A stretch of DNA of 64,000 nt from Macrotis lagotis (Eukaryota; Chordata; Mammalia; Peramelemorphia; Peramelidae), in assembly GCF_037893015.1 (NCBI RefSeq), contig NC_133665.1, positions 99,495,637-99,559,636 of the forward strand, written 5' to 3'. Positions 24,793 through 34,590 of the stretch are shown in pieces. The translations under genes and the position numbers were made by a program. The notes below the pieces were generated by a model. It did not search any database and was not told where the DNA came from. It worked only from the letters and a program-made list of their open reading frames with translations. The first letter of the stretch is position 1. Every line of letters begins with the position of its first letter.

Positions 24793-24820
24793 TGTCCCCT
24801 TCTTTTTTCTTTTCTTTTCT

Positions 24821-24977
24821 TTTTTTTTAAGTTTTTTTTTTGCAAGGCAATGAGGTTAAGTGGCTTGCCCAAGGCCACACAGCTTGTTAATTATTAAATG
24901 TTTGAGGCTGGATTTGAACTCAGGTACTCCTGACTCCAGGGCTGGTGCTCTACCCACTGCACCACCTAGCTGCCCCC
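24821..24977 (-). repeat. Marsupial SINE (WSINE1-like)
   Basis: T-run, 'gcaaggcaatgaggttaag', 'ggccacacagcttgttaat' and 'gcaccacctagctgccccc'. Inserted just outside the 5' end of the L1 fragment. Confidence 0.85.
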
Positions 24978-26000
24978 ATTCTTTTTTCAATTAAAAAAAG
25001 TTTTCTTTCCCTTCTATCCCCCATTTAAGAAAATAAAAAGAGCAGAGAAATGGCCTTTGATCCCAGTCTCCTGATTTCCCTTCTACAGGAATCAAACTCT
25101 CCTTTAGAAAAGAGTGAGGGAAGGAGAAGAAAAAATCTATTCTTACCTCCATACAAACCACATATGACATCCCCTTGCTACATGTGGAAACTTTGCCTTT
25201 AGGAATATAATTTGTGATCAATTATTTCTGCAAGAAATTGTAGGTTTTAGCTATTTTTCCCCCTAACAATCTTGGACATTTTTTAACCTTTTGTGCTTCT
25301 ATATCTTACTGAATGGGGCTAACCCAAATCATTGCAGGTTTTTATTGAATGATCATTAAAAGTTCCAGCCTTTCATTCAAAAAGGTCCATTGTTTTAGAT
25401 TTATTTAAACTTCTGCTGGCCTAGAATGGCTTCGGGGCTTGGGTTAGTAATTTTCCCATTTTATAGGTAAGGAAATCAAAGACCTGAGAGCTAAAGAGAT
25501 ATTTGTTCAGTGTCACTCAGCTAGTATGTATCAGAGTGGGAATTCAGACTCAAGTTTTCTGACTTTATATTCAATGATCTTTTCCTATATCTATCCCATT
25601 GAATCTTTTTTAAATTAAATTTTTCCCTCCCTCAATTGAAATAGAAAGAAAACACCAAAACTCCTATTACGAAATACAGAGTGCAGCAAAGCAAATTTTT
25701 GCATTGGTAATGCCCCTAAAAATATGCCTCAATGTCCACTCCAACTCCCTACCTCTCTGATATTAGATTCCACGTTCTCTACTCCTTTATAGTGGTAACT
25801 ATTTTGTGATCCTGACTCTAGCTCCTCAGTATGTTGTGAATGAGATTAGGGTTGCCAAAATTTAAGATTAAGAGGTCTTAAATAGGGAATGAATTCACAT
25901 ACATCCCTGGGATTTAAAACTACTCAGGATATATCGTAGAAGGCTACAAAGTGTACAGATTAAAAACTTTCCTCCTCCTAGAAAAGCAACTAGTACTTTG
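24978..26000. other. Old repeat fragments, no gene recognised
   Basis: Includes an inverted MIR at about 25440-25590 ('cactcagctagtatgtatca') and a HAL1/L1 3'-UTR-like piece at about 25600-25850 ('gcattggtaatgcccctaaa'). No credible ORF. Confidence 0.45.
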
Positions 26001-26028
26001 AGGACAGACTAGGAGAGGTTTGAGTGAG

Positions 26029-26038
26029 TGAGTGTGTT

Positions 26039-26082
<44 letters not shown>

Positions 26083-26101
26083 AGAGAGAGAGAGAGAGAG
26101 A
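26029..26101. repeat. (GT)n(GA)n compound microsatellite
   Basis: GT run with TTTGTG interruptions switching directly into a GA run. Confidence 0.95.
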
Positions 26102-26183
26102 AAGGATAAAAAGCTGTTATGGATGGCTCAGTCATAAGGACCCATGGTTCTATAGTGGGCCTAGTCTGGGAACACATAACATA

Positions 26184-26185
<2 letters not shown>

Positions 26186-26234
<49 letters not shown>
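26186..26234. repeat. (GA)n microsatellite
   Basis: Nearly perfect GA run of about 48 bases. Confidence 0.95.
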
Positions 26235-26237
<3 letters not shown>

Positions 26238-26239
26238 CC

Positions 26240-27069
26240 AACCTTGCCAAAAGGGGTGCCAGTGCTTTTCTCCCCTGAAATTGTGGGTAGGACAAGAGTG
26301 GTGCTTGGGGTGTGGTCTAGCACTGACTCAGGTATCCTCCAATAGGCAAGCTACATGCTAATTCTTCCTGTCCCAAGGTACATGATCTCTAAATCCAACA
26401 TGTCATTTTCTATCACACCAGCCTAAGCTTGACCCAGCAATGACTAAGGTTAGATAGCTGGAAACCAGAAGCTGGGGATTGGGAATGAGGAGATGGTACA
26501 AATTTTACATTTAACAATGGAACAATAGTAACAGTATAAAGGATTATAAAATTTGTTTCTAATTATAAATCTCCTATGTTCATAATTCCCTGCATCAAAT
26601 ACTTGAATTGCTTATATAATCTTTTCTTTGAGCCAGAAACTTTGAATGTGTGATATAAAGAGATCTTGTCAATTCCCTTAAAAGAGTTCATGAAATATGT
26701 TGTCTAGGTATGTCTCAATTAATCTAATAATTCTTAAAATTTTCTTCTTGATCTGTCTTCTAGGTCAGTTGTTTTGCTATGAGATATATTAGGTTTTCTT
26801 TCATTTTTTCTTTGTTTCAGTATTTTCTCTCTAATCTGAGGGAATTGGTTTTAAATGATTTTAAAGTTTCCTTCCAGCTCTAAATTTTAATATCCTGTGA
26901 TCTGAAATTTAAATCTTCTTCTACATGTAAGGAATATAGGGTGTTTGGTTTCCACAGGGAGGAGGTTATCTATATATATCACAAAGACTGGGGGGGGTCT
27001 CTTTCTGACAATTGTGCCTATGTGAAGATATATGAGAGTAAGACAAAAGGGGAAATAAGGGAATTGACC
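26240..27069. other. No gene recognised
   Basis: AT-rich. A short purely G run at about 26990-26997. No ORF of note. Confidence 0.4.
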
Positions 27070-27425
27070 TCATTCAATCACAGAACTGGGAGAGATCGTC
27101 TAACTTGATCTAAAAACTCTAGACCAAAGCCTGCCCCGACTAGCCCTGGGTTGACCTAGAGTCTTTGGCTTCTGCAAGTGCACTTGTCCAATGAGGTCCA
27201 TACATATTACTATAAATTTGCCCTGTGATGATTGAGCCTCATCATATCAACTAGATTATACCCTTGATGATTCAGACCAATGGCTGACTTGGAGGGGAGG
27301 AGAAAGCCTTTCATCTTGTATTTAAGACTGGATATTGTCACAATTTGGGGCTTTTCCCACTAGGAGACAAAGCCTTTTTCTGCTGAAAAGTTAATAAAAG
27401 TTAATTCAATCATACCAGGCTAAGT
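27070..27425 (+). repeat. Possible solitary LTR
   Basis: Ordered promoter-like elements are visible: 'gaccaatgg' (CCAAT) near 27275, 'tatttaag' near 27320 and 'ttaataaaagttaat' near 27390. This arrangement is typical of an endogenous retroviral LTR. I could not define TG...CA ends or a target duplication, and there is no internal viral gene nearby. Confidence 0.3.
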
Positions 27426-28049
27426 TTTTATAATCACAAGTCATTTATAATATTCACAAGAATTCTTTAAGATCCTTGATGATAGTTGTCATGTTCCCCA
27501 CTGCCTTCTCATTCCCAAGCTGACCATTCCAAGCTCCTTCAACTAATCCTTGTATTGTGTGATCTCTAGTCCCTTTGTCCATGCTTATACACTCCTGGAA
27601 TGCTTCAATTTGGCCATGAGCTTTTTAAAACTTAAGCCAATATGTTGGGGTTTTAATCTGACTAGGACAGAGGATCATGGAGTTATGATCTCCCTTGATT
27701 TGAGCATTATGCTAACACATTGAATACTCAGGTGGTATGGTATATGGTATGAATCAGAAGAGCCAAGCAAAAGAAAAGTACATGGGCAGAGGCATGGATG
27801 GGGTTGAGAAAGACAACCAAGTCCTGCAAAATATTTCCCAGATTGGACCTAGTTTGCAAGCACTGAAGTATCTCATGTGCCATATTGGACTTGTCTGAAG
27901 TAAGTTGAAGAGCTCAAGATTTTTATGGTTTTTGTTTTTAAATTAAGACAAAAGGACAAGTCTTGCCTTAAATAAGGAGACTATCTGAAAATAGAGGGTC
28001 ACTTAGGTTTGCTCCTGTGTCTGAAGAAGTCTGAAAGATGCCTCAAAAG

Positions 28050-28305
28050 TTGGTCCTATGCATCTCTCCAGCCTTGTTATGCATTACTCCCCTTCACAAA
28101 CTGTGTCATCTAGCAAGAGTGGCCTTCTTATTGTGCCTCACACATGGAAAGCAATCTCCTGTCTGTGGGTCTCGATATGTTGTTCATGCCTAGAATATCT
28201 TCTCTCCTCACCCCCTCTCCTCAAAAATAATTTTCCACATCAATGGTGCCAAACTCAAATAGAAAGGGATCTCTGGGGGCCATAGATTGGCTTAGAAAAT
28301 CACAG

Positions 28306-28341
<36 letters not shown>

Positions 28342-28690
28342 CTAAGCTGTATTGTATTTTTTACTTATTTTGTTAAATATTTCTCAATTACACTTTATTC
28401 TGTTTCAGGATGTATCCAAGAATTTTGCTGGGTATTTGTTGCTGGCTGGTTTTCAGTTTGAAACTCTACCATCTCTGACTTCCCTGTCCCCCTAATCCCC
28501 AATAATCTTGTATCAATTTTGCATATACCTACACATTTGCAGGTTGTTTCCTCTGGATCAACTGCAATCCTTTAGAGGAACTATTGTATTTTTAACTTTG
28601 TTTTCTGTTCTCTAGTACTTAGCATAGTACATAATGGTACTTCTAGTACATAGAAGGCACTCATAATGCTTACATGTTTGATTCCATCTC
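28050..28690 (+). repeat. L2/L3-like LINE fragment with an inner insertion
   Basis: The outer parts look like a CR1-type LINE ('cctagaatatcttctctcc' ... 'tacttagcatagtacataat'). The inner part, about 28238-28478, begins 'ggtgccaaactcaaatag' and ends 'tcagtttgaaactctacc'. These ends are weakly complementary and may be the ends of a hAT-type non-autonomous DNA element containing a (TA)n tract. Confidence 0.4.
28307..28340. repeat. (TA)n microsatellite
   Basis: Perfect AT alternation. Confidence 0.92.
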
Positions 28691-29388
28691 AACCCATCCC
28701 TTGGAATTAGGTTAATCAGAAATCTTTCTCTAACCAAAGGGGTTAGGATAGACTTGAGAAAGACAATGATGGTTTAATAAAAAGAAGTGTTCAAAAATCT
28801 TAGTGGTTCTGACCTTGGGCAAGTCACCTTATCTCTCTATCACTTTATCATGCACATTTTCATAAAACAAGAGACTTGTTGCTGGGATCAACAATTTATT
28901 GCAACAAATAGGATTTCCTTCCTAGCACTAGCAATATGGGAATTCTGATTCCTTCTTTATGTCACTATTCAAAGGAGACAGTTAATGGGGTAGAGAGGTT
29001 GGAGGAGAATATGAGAGATTCATAGAAGCTAAACTAAGAAAGAAGAGAAGTTAATGGGGTGAGAAGATTGAAGAAGAATCATGGAAGATTCATGGAAGCT
29101 AGACTAAAAGAGGAGGTTTACTATTGTAAATCCTGCAGAGGGGGACAAAATTGGTAAAGGGAGATGAGCACATAGATTTCCTTTGCCTCATTGGTTCTTG
29201 TCTGTACCCAACACAGAGGCTTATTACCCAAGATCACTTTCCTTTGTGGAACCTCTTGATCAATTTTATACTTCGAAATATTGGCCAATGGAAGTCTATT
29301 GCAAAGAAAAAAAGAGAAGTCACTAATTTGGGGAAGATGCCAGGGCAGGTTTGGTTCTCCTTGTGTAAGACAAGGGCTAGAGCAGGCT
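28691..29388. other. Upstream flank of the cathelicidin gene
   Basis: Includes a partial MIR at 28790-28870 ('gaccttgggcaagtcacc') and a tandem near-repeat, 'gttaatggggtagagaggtt' at about 28980 and 'gttaatggggtgagaagatt' at about 29050, each followed by '...agattcat(a/g)gaagcta'. Enhancers of the gene would be expected here, but I cannot assign sites. Confidence 0.4.
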
Positions 29389-29394
29389 TATAAA
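29389..29394 (+). promoter_or_regulatory. TATA box of the cathelicidin gene
   Basis: TATAAA within 'gcttataaacagg', 55 bases upstream of the chosen ATG. It predicts a transcription start near 29420 and a 5' UTR of about 30 bases, in line with the short leaders of this family. Confidence 0.7.
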
Positions 29395-29448
29395 CAGGAA
29401 TCTCTGATAAGCTGTATAGGACCTAACCTGGACCTAAGAGGAAGAAGG

Positions 29449-29622
29449 ATGGAGAGTACTTGGAAAGTCCTGTTGCTACTGGGGCTGGCTACAACAGCCA
29501 TAGCTATACGTAGACAAACACTGACCTTCAAAGGTGCTTCAGTCCTGGCTGCAAGTAGGTTCAATAAAAACTTGCAAGAAGGAGCAAAGTTTCGTGTTCT
29601 GGAGTCCAGTCTTGCCACTCCA
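29449..29622 (+). CDS. Cathelicidin exon 1: signal peptide and N-terminal cathelin
   Basis: 58 codons. The opening MESTWKVLLLLGLATTAIA is a clear signal peptide with a hydrophobic Leu core and small residues at -3 and -1. It is followed by QTLTFKGASVLAASRFNK, which parallels the first helix and strand of the cathelin fold, and FRVLESS, parallel to the family's YRLLELD. The donor is CCA|gtgagt. A G-rich run follows in the intron at 29646-29665. Confidence 0.92.
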
Positions 29623-32600
29623 GTGAGTATACAGTGGGATTCTTTGGGGGGGGGAGGGATGGGGGGAAGAGTTGTATGTGGTTTAAGTTAGGGGAAAGGG
29701 GGAACCACAAGAATACATGAAACTATTGAGCAGCAGATTGTAATGGAAAGGTGCTGAATTGTGTGACTTTCTATAAATATCTATGGAATCTGAGGGGCAA
29801 CTTGGTAGCTCAGTGGATAGAGTGCCAGATCTTGGATAGAGTGCCAGGTCTCAATTGCCCAAGGTCAGAGCCACAAAGATTTTTGGACACCTATTTCTAT
29901 TAAAGACTCATCTTCCTGAGTTTCAATCTGATCGCCAGCTAGGTGATCCTGAGCAAGTCACTTTATCCAGTTTGCCTCAGTTTCTTTATTTGTAAAATGA
30001 GCTAAAGAAGGAAATTCCAAACCACTCCAGTATCTTTGCCAAGAAAACTCTAAATGGGGTCACAAAAAGTTGCATACAACTGAAATGACTGAACAACAAC
30101 AATAAAAACTAGATTCTGAATTCTGAAATTCCCTTTTCTGATAGCAAGCTTCTAGCCTTTATCTTTCTTACTCTCCAGTTTTTTCCTAATCTGTTCTTTG
30201 ATCTTATTAGAATGTGTGCTATTTTGATTTATTCCATGTTCTCATCTTTCAATCATATTCTGGACTCTACTGAATCTATAAAATTCTCTTTTCCAGAGAC
30301 TCCCTTAATATAACGTAAGCTCCATGAGAACAGGGACTTGTATCCTGGGCACTTTGCATAAAACAAGAATTTAATAAAGGTTTTTGCATTCATTCATTTA
30401 TTATGAAGCTTGTAACTTTGAGTTATCTCTGTTGAGTTAAACATTGAATCTTTTAAATTTTTTTTATCAGTACCCAACAGTACAATAATGACTTGCATCT
30501 ATACAATACTCTAAGATTTTGCAAATCACTTTACAAATGCTAACTCCTTTGATCCTCTGAGGTATGTATTATGATTATTATGATTATTCCATTTTACAGA
30601 TGAGGCAGAGAGAGAGGTTAAATTCCATGCCTAGGGTCACATAACTGGGAGGAGGGGAGGGAATGTCTCTGGAAGTTTTTGTTGTTATTGTTGCTCAGTC
30701 ATGATCCCATTGGGAATTTTCTTGGCAAAGATATTGGGGTGGTTTAACCATTTCCTTCTCCAGCTCATTTGATATATGGGGAAACTGAGGCAAAAAGGGA
30801 TTAAGAGACTTGTCCAGAATAACACAGCTAGTAAGTGTCTGTGGCCAGATTTGAACTCAGGAAGATGAGTCTCCCTGACTCCAGGCCAAAGTACTTTATC
30901 CTGGGGCAGCTAGGTGGCACAGTGGATAGAAACTGTCCCTGGAGTCAGGAGGACCTGAGTTAAAATCCAGTCTCAGCCTAGCTGTGTGACCTTGGGTAAG
31001 TCACTTAACCCCATTGCCTTGCAAAAACAAAAACAAAGTACTTTATCCAATGTACCCCTTAGTTGCCCTATGAACTTGAGTAATCCTGATTCTAAATCCT
31101 GGTGTACCACTTCCTAATATCTTTAGACACAGACCCTCAGCAAATATTTTACTTATTTAAACTTCTTAGGGTTTTATTGTTTGATACTTCAAAAGATTTG
31201 TGATTTCACTGGCCTGGATACTCACCCTTATCTCTGGTGCTTTCTCAAGTACACCTTCCCATGTAAATTAGGATTCCTTCATGTTTCTTGAGCTTCCATG
31301 GATGAAAAAATTCCTCCTCTTGTAGTCATTTTTCTAGTGATGAAGCTGCCTATATTCCACTGGGCTGGTCCTCTTTTCACAGACCCAAGCCCTGTCATTG
31401 GGTCTGAAACCTTTCCAGGTAGAACTTGTGCTTGGATAGTACAGCATGGAGGAAGGCAAGATCACCTTCAGGCTATGATGAGGTATGAAAGTGGGACCTT
31501 GAAGTATGAAGTCCTTGTTGACCTTGAGTTTTTATCCTGATGTTTTAGAATGCACGACTTGTACTGCTTCTGAAATTCAGAATAAAGGAAACAGTGTGTG
31601 CTTCAACAGAGCAGCAGAACTCAGAAACCTGTGCATTCAGAGAGAATGGAGTGAGTACACCTCTTGGAAGTAGCCCCTTGGGACCCTCTGGGAGGCCCCA
31701 GGATGGGCTATCAGGACAGAAACTCACCCTGTTGAGAAGTGAGCTTCATTATTGGAGCCCTTTCTATCCTTGGATCCCTGTATCACTTTTTAGCAATAAA
31801 AAGTACCCCTTTGACATCTAAACAACCCATAGCTTCTTTTTCCTTAAAAAAAGTTTTACTGATGCTTTTTTGTTTCTTACACCATAGTTTCCCAATATAT
31901 AGCACTCTCAACAGTATCCTTCCTCATGCTAAGACAAAAACAGTAACAAAGCCTACTACTAGGATCATCTGTTAGTATATGCTACGTTTGATATCCATGC
32001 CCTTATGTTCCTCCAGTCACTACTGAGACATACTAGGGTATATCATCTGCCCTCTGCAACCAGTATTAGTTATCGCATTTATTTCAAGTTCAGTCTTTTA
32101 GTGCTATTCAATTTTCCCTGAAATATTTGACCTTCCATTATTCACTTTGATCCTCACAATAGGTGATGAAGACACTAAAATAATTGATTAATCCAGAAGA
32201 ACAGGATTATGTACCTGAGAAATATCTTTGAGATTCTCTGGTCCAAACCCTTCATTTTCTACATTCGTTAATACACACAAAGAGGAGGGTTGCTTAACTT
32301 AAAGTCAAACAGAAAAGGCTGAGGAAAAAGTATGGCAGGGTTGGGCTGATAAATGTTTAACAACTGACTTTCCCTCTTCTCCCAAAATGTACACATTTAA
32401 ATTTATTCTACATTATTAATATTTTCTCCATCAATTTCTAAAGTCTAGGCAATAAGTTAGACACAAGATCAAGCTCTGATTTGTAATCTTTGCCAGTTTC
32501 TGAAGTATAAATGTTTACTCTGAAAATTTAACTGTTAGCTCTCTTGAGAAGTAACTCTCAAACTACTAGTTCTAGTATATCTCTGATTTGGAGTTGTGGA

Positions 32601-33233
32601 AAAATAGGGAGCTAGGGAATCTGACTGGTTTCTAGTCTCAGTTTTGATATCAAATCTCTGTGACTTTTGGGCAAGTTGCTAAATACCTGATTTCCTCATA
32701 ATGCAGAACTTAACTAGATGACCTTCCGGTTTCTTTCACTTTTTCAATTTTTTCTCATTTTTGGACTGGTTGAATGTCTTGACTGACTTTCTCTCTTTGC
32801 CCTATAGTAATGGAGGTGAGATAAAACAATACAACAGATTGACCTTTCTGAAAGTATGAGAAGTGATGTAGTTTTCAAACCCTGACACATTTTTTTTCTC
32901 TGCCCTGATCAGTCGGAGAAAGAATGTACAGCAAGGTTCTCCCAGCTGTCTCGTTTTGGGCTCAGTTCTGTTGAATGTGAGGACATTGGCAATAATACTC
33001 AGGTAAGCTTTCCCAAGATCACCTGCCAGGTCAGAAGGCAGGCTTGGTGTAGAAATGCAACCTAGGATTGGGAGTCTCAAGGCTTTTCTCTACTTTCTTG
33101 CCAAAATTACCCAAGCCTTGAGTCTAACTCTAGGAAGCCCCTATCTCAGCATAAAACCTCCTTGGAAAACCAACATCTCAGGAGACAGGAGGCCTTTCCC
33201 TGAAAAAAACTTAAGAAACTGAGAAATGTAATT

Positions 33234-33290
<57 letters not shown>

Positions 33291-34055
33291 TCTGACCAAA
33301 GGTCTCATTATATTTGATTGCTGAAGAAACATGGACATCTGAAATTAAGGAAAATTTATGGTCATTGTGAATTGCCACTTTGTCACCACTGTGACAAAAG
33401 TTTCTAGGAAGGTTATCTTTGGTTGTTATTCTGTCTCTCTCCTTTTGACTCTCTGCTGGAGTCATATTTTGAGTCCCATCTCCACTACTCAAAAATTGGG
33501 TGACTTTGGATCATATCTTTGGGTCCCAACTATCTCATCAATCAAAAAAGGGGGGAGGGGTGGACTGGATAACCTCTAAGGTCACCTACATCCTAACATT
33601 CTGTGATCATAAGCTGAAATCTAGAATTCAGAAAATATGTTCTATTCTTACCCTAGTCAGTGATTGTAGATTATTGGGCTAAAACCCTATGAGTTATCAA
33701 TATATGGGCTCTCTATATTATGACTGTACATTTGGATAGGACTTTGGAGGTTACAAAGTACTTTGATATACCTCATCCTATTTGCTTCTTACAGGTGTAT
33801 AAATATTATTATTCCATTTTTTCTATCTTCTGTGAAGACAGGGCTTTGTGGACAGTTTTTAGATACAATCTTGCTTCCCAGAGACTTACATAATTAATTT
33901 GTATTTTTCCTCCTTAGACAGTTCGTTTGATTCGTTTTAAAAGATCAACTGATGATGGAGATATTGACATCGGCTCCCTTCCACCCAATATTAGAAATAT
34001 ATATAACCAGGCAAAATATGACATAATATCCAGAATCATGAGTAACTTTAAATGA
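29449..34055 (+). CDS. Cathelicidin antimicrobial peptide precursor (four exons)
   Basis: Secreted host-defence precursor: signal peptide, cathelin propiece, then a C-terminal peptide released by proteolysis, normally stored in neutrophil granules or secreted by epithelia. Join 29449-29622, 31549-31650, 32913-33002, 33918-34055; 167 residues; three phase-0 introns (1926, 1262, 915 bases) with GT-AG ends. Signal peptide about 1-19 (ending AIA), cathelin about 20-131, terminal peptide 132-167. The four cathelin cysteines are present (C75, C86, C97, C114), with 10, 10 and 16 residues between them, exactly the spacing of known cathelicidins. The exon 2 core IKETVC and closing FRENG are family hallmarks. 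The ATG at 29449 has A at -3 and G at +4; the frame is open further upstream, but the TATA box supports this start. A decayed paralogue lies at 50.2-51.4 kb. The ortholog is not determined. Confidence 0.93.
29793..30115 (+). repeat. CORE-SINE in intron 1
   Basis: Full-length-looking marsupial CORE-SINE with partly duplicated head ('gatagagtgccag' twice), core 'tcagtttctttatttgtaaa' and tail 'taaatggggtcacaaaaagt', ending in 'aacaacaacaat'. Confidence 0.75.
30180..30395 (+). repeat. L2/L3-like LINE 3' end in intron 1
   Basis: 'gtaagctccatgagaacagg' then 'gacttgtatcctgggcactt' and a 'taataaaggtttttgcattc' tail. Confidence 0.5.
30480..30655 (-). repeat. MIR-type SINE in intron 1
   Basis: 'ccattttacagatgaggcag' and 'agggtcacataactgggagg' are the inverted MIR core and head. 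Confidence 0.75.
30678..30900 (-). repeat. CORE-SINE in intron 1
   Basis: Inverted relative to the copy at 29793-30115: 'attgttgctcagtcatgatc', 'ttcttggcaaagatattggg', 'aacacagctagtaagtgtct'. Confidence 0.75.
30903..31036 (+). repeat. Marsupial SINE (WSINE1-like) in intron 1
   Basis: Starts 'ggggcagctaggtggcacag' and ends 'ttgccttgcaaaaacaaaaa'. It abuts the CORE-SINE to its left. Confidence 0.85.
31549..31650 (+). CDS. Cathelicidin exon 2: central cathelin
   Basis: 34 codons, phase 0 on both sides. The acceptor is 'ctgatgttttag' and the donor GGA|gtgagt. It contains KFRIKETVC, the most conserved cathelicidin signature, the first two cysteines 10 residues apart (C-ASTEQQNSET-C) and ends FRENG. 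Conserved length and phase make this the diagnostic exon. Confidence 0.95.
31651..32912 (+). other. Intron 2 of the cathelicidin gene
   Basis: 1262 bases, mostly without recognised repeats apart from a partial MIR at about 32590-32720 ('tgacttttgggcaagttgct'). The short ORFs here (31594-31975) are incidental. Confidence 0.8.
32913..33002 (+). CDS. Cathelicidin exon 3: C-terminal cathelin
   Basis: 30 codons, phase 0. A strong pyrimidine tract precedes the acceptor ('tctctgccctgatcag'); the donor is CAG|gtaagc. It carries the third and fourth cysteines, separated by 16 residues (KEC...VEC) as in other cathelicidins, and ends ECEDIGNNTQ. Confidence 0.93.
33242..33289. repeat. (TG)n microsatellite in intron 3
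   Basis: Perfect TG run of about 48 bases; it explains two antisense His-Thr ORFs. Confidence 0.95.
33918..34055 (+). CDS. Cathelicidin exon 4: processing site and terminal peptide
   Basis: 45 codons plus TGA. The acceptor is 'tttttcctccttag'. It starts TVRLIRFKR, then a 36-residue tail. RFKR (residues 128-131) fits the furin consensus R-X-K/R-R; elastase cutting after the nearby Val, Leu or Ile would instead leave an N-terminally longer, more basic product. As usual for the family, this exon holds the variable antimicrobial domain. Confidence 0.9.
   Translation, partial: TVRLIRFKRSTDDGDIDIGSLPPNIRNIYNQAKYDIISRIMSNFK
33945..34052 (+). other. Predicted C-terminal peptide after R-F-K-R
   Basis: 36 residues, S132-K167. 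The first third is acidic (TDDGDIDIG), then PP, then a segment NIRNIYNQAKYDIISRIMSN plus FK that could form an amphipathic helix. Charged residues are five Asp against two Arg and two Lys, net about -1. Cleavage before the basic cluster (after T123-V124) would give about +3. Confidence 0.6.
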
Positions 34056-34172
34056 GAAAAAGAACTAGAACAGAACCAGTTAAATGGAGAAGCTTTGGTT
34101 AATATAAAATCTGTACTTTTACCCTTTTCCTTCTTTATTTTGGGTTGGAAAATCTTCCTTTTCTGTTTTGGA

Positions 34173-34193
34173 AATAAATTGGAAGTAAATAAA
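34173..34193 (+). terminator. Poly(A) signals of the cathelicidin gene
   Basis: Two AATAAA hexamers, 34173-34178 and 34188-34193, about 120 bases after the stop codon. A GT-rich stretch follows ('cagggttgtcaatttttatt'). Expected cleavage near 34205-34215. Confidence 0.8.
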
Positions 34194-34289
34194 AGTTGCA
34201 ATGAAAATTCTTCAGGGTTGTCAATTTTTATTTGGGAGACTATATTTGATCATATTTCCTCTAATCCCAGCACAGAGCTGAACTAATTT

Positions 34290-34570
34290 CTTTTAAAATG
34301 AAAACTTCATTTAATTTAAAATTTCAATTTCCATGTAATTGTTTTCTCATCTTTCTACCTTTCCCCATTCATTAGAAGAAGAAATTACTTTATAACAAAT
34401 ATGAATATAATCAAATAAAATGAATTCACACATAGGCCATCTTCAAAAACATGTCCATTTTACATCTTTAATATATTAGACTCAGAGAAAAGAAAGTTAG
34501 GAAGAGAGGAGGGCTTAAGAGTAAAGATAATAAATTTAATTTTAACGTGTTGGTTTGAAATACCCATTTA
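34290..34570 (-). repeat. HAL1/L1 3'-UTR-like fragment
   Basis: 'ataacaaatatgaatataat' and 'cacacataggccatcttcaa' resemble the pieces at 25600-25850, 50540-50730 and 55640-55860. Orientation is uncertain. Confidence 0.35.
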
Positions 34571-34590
34571 GGTGCATTCCACATTGTTTT

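Noticed and set aside
29281..29448. In-frame N-terminal extension upstream of the cathelicidin ATG
   Set aside because: The frame is open, but a TATA box lies within it and the signal peptide begins exactly at 29449 with a strong start context.
29388..29618. Antisense ORF opposite cathelicidin exon 1
   Set aside because: Shadow of the coding exon; no independent promoter, splice or domain evidence.
31298..31540. 80-codon ORF just before cathelicidin exon 2
   Set aside because: It lies wholly within intron 1 and ends before the acceptor; no homology recognised.
33141..33492. His-Thr repeat ORFs
   Set aside because: Antisense of the intronic (TG)n microsatellite.
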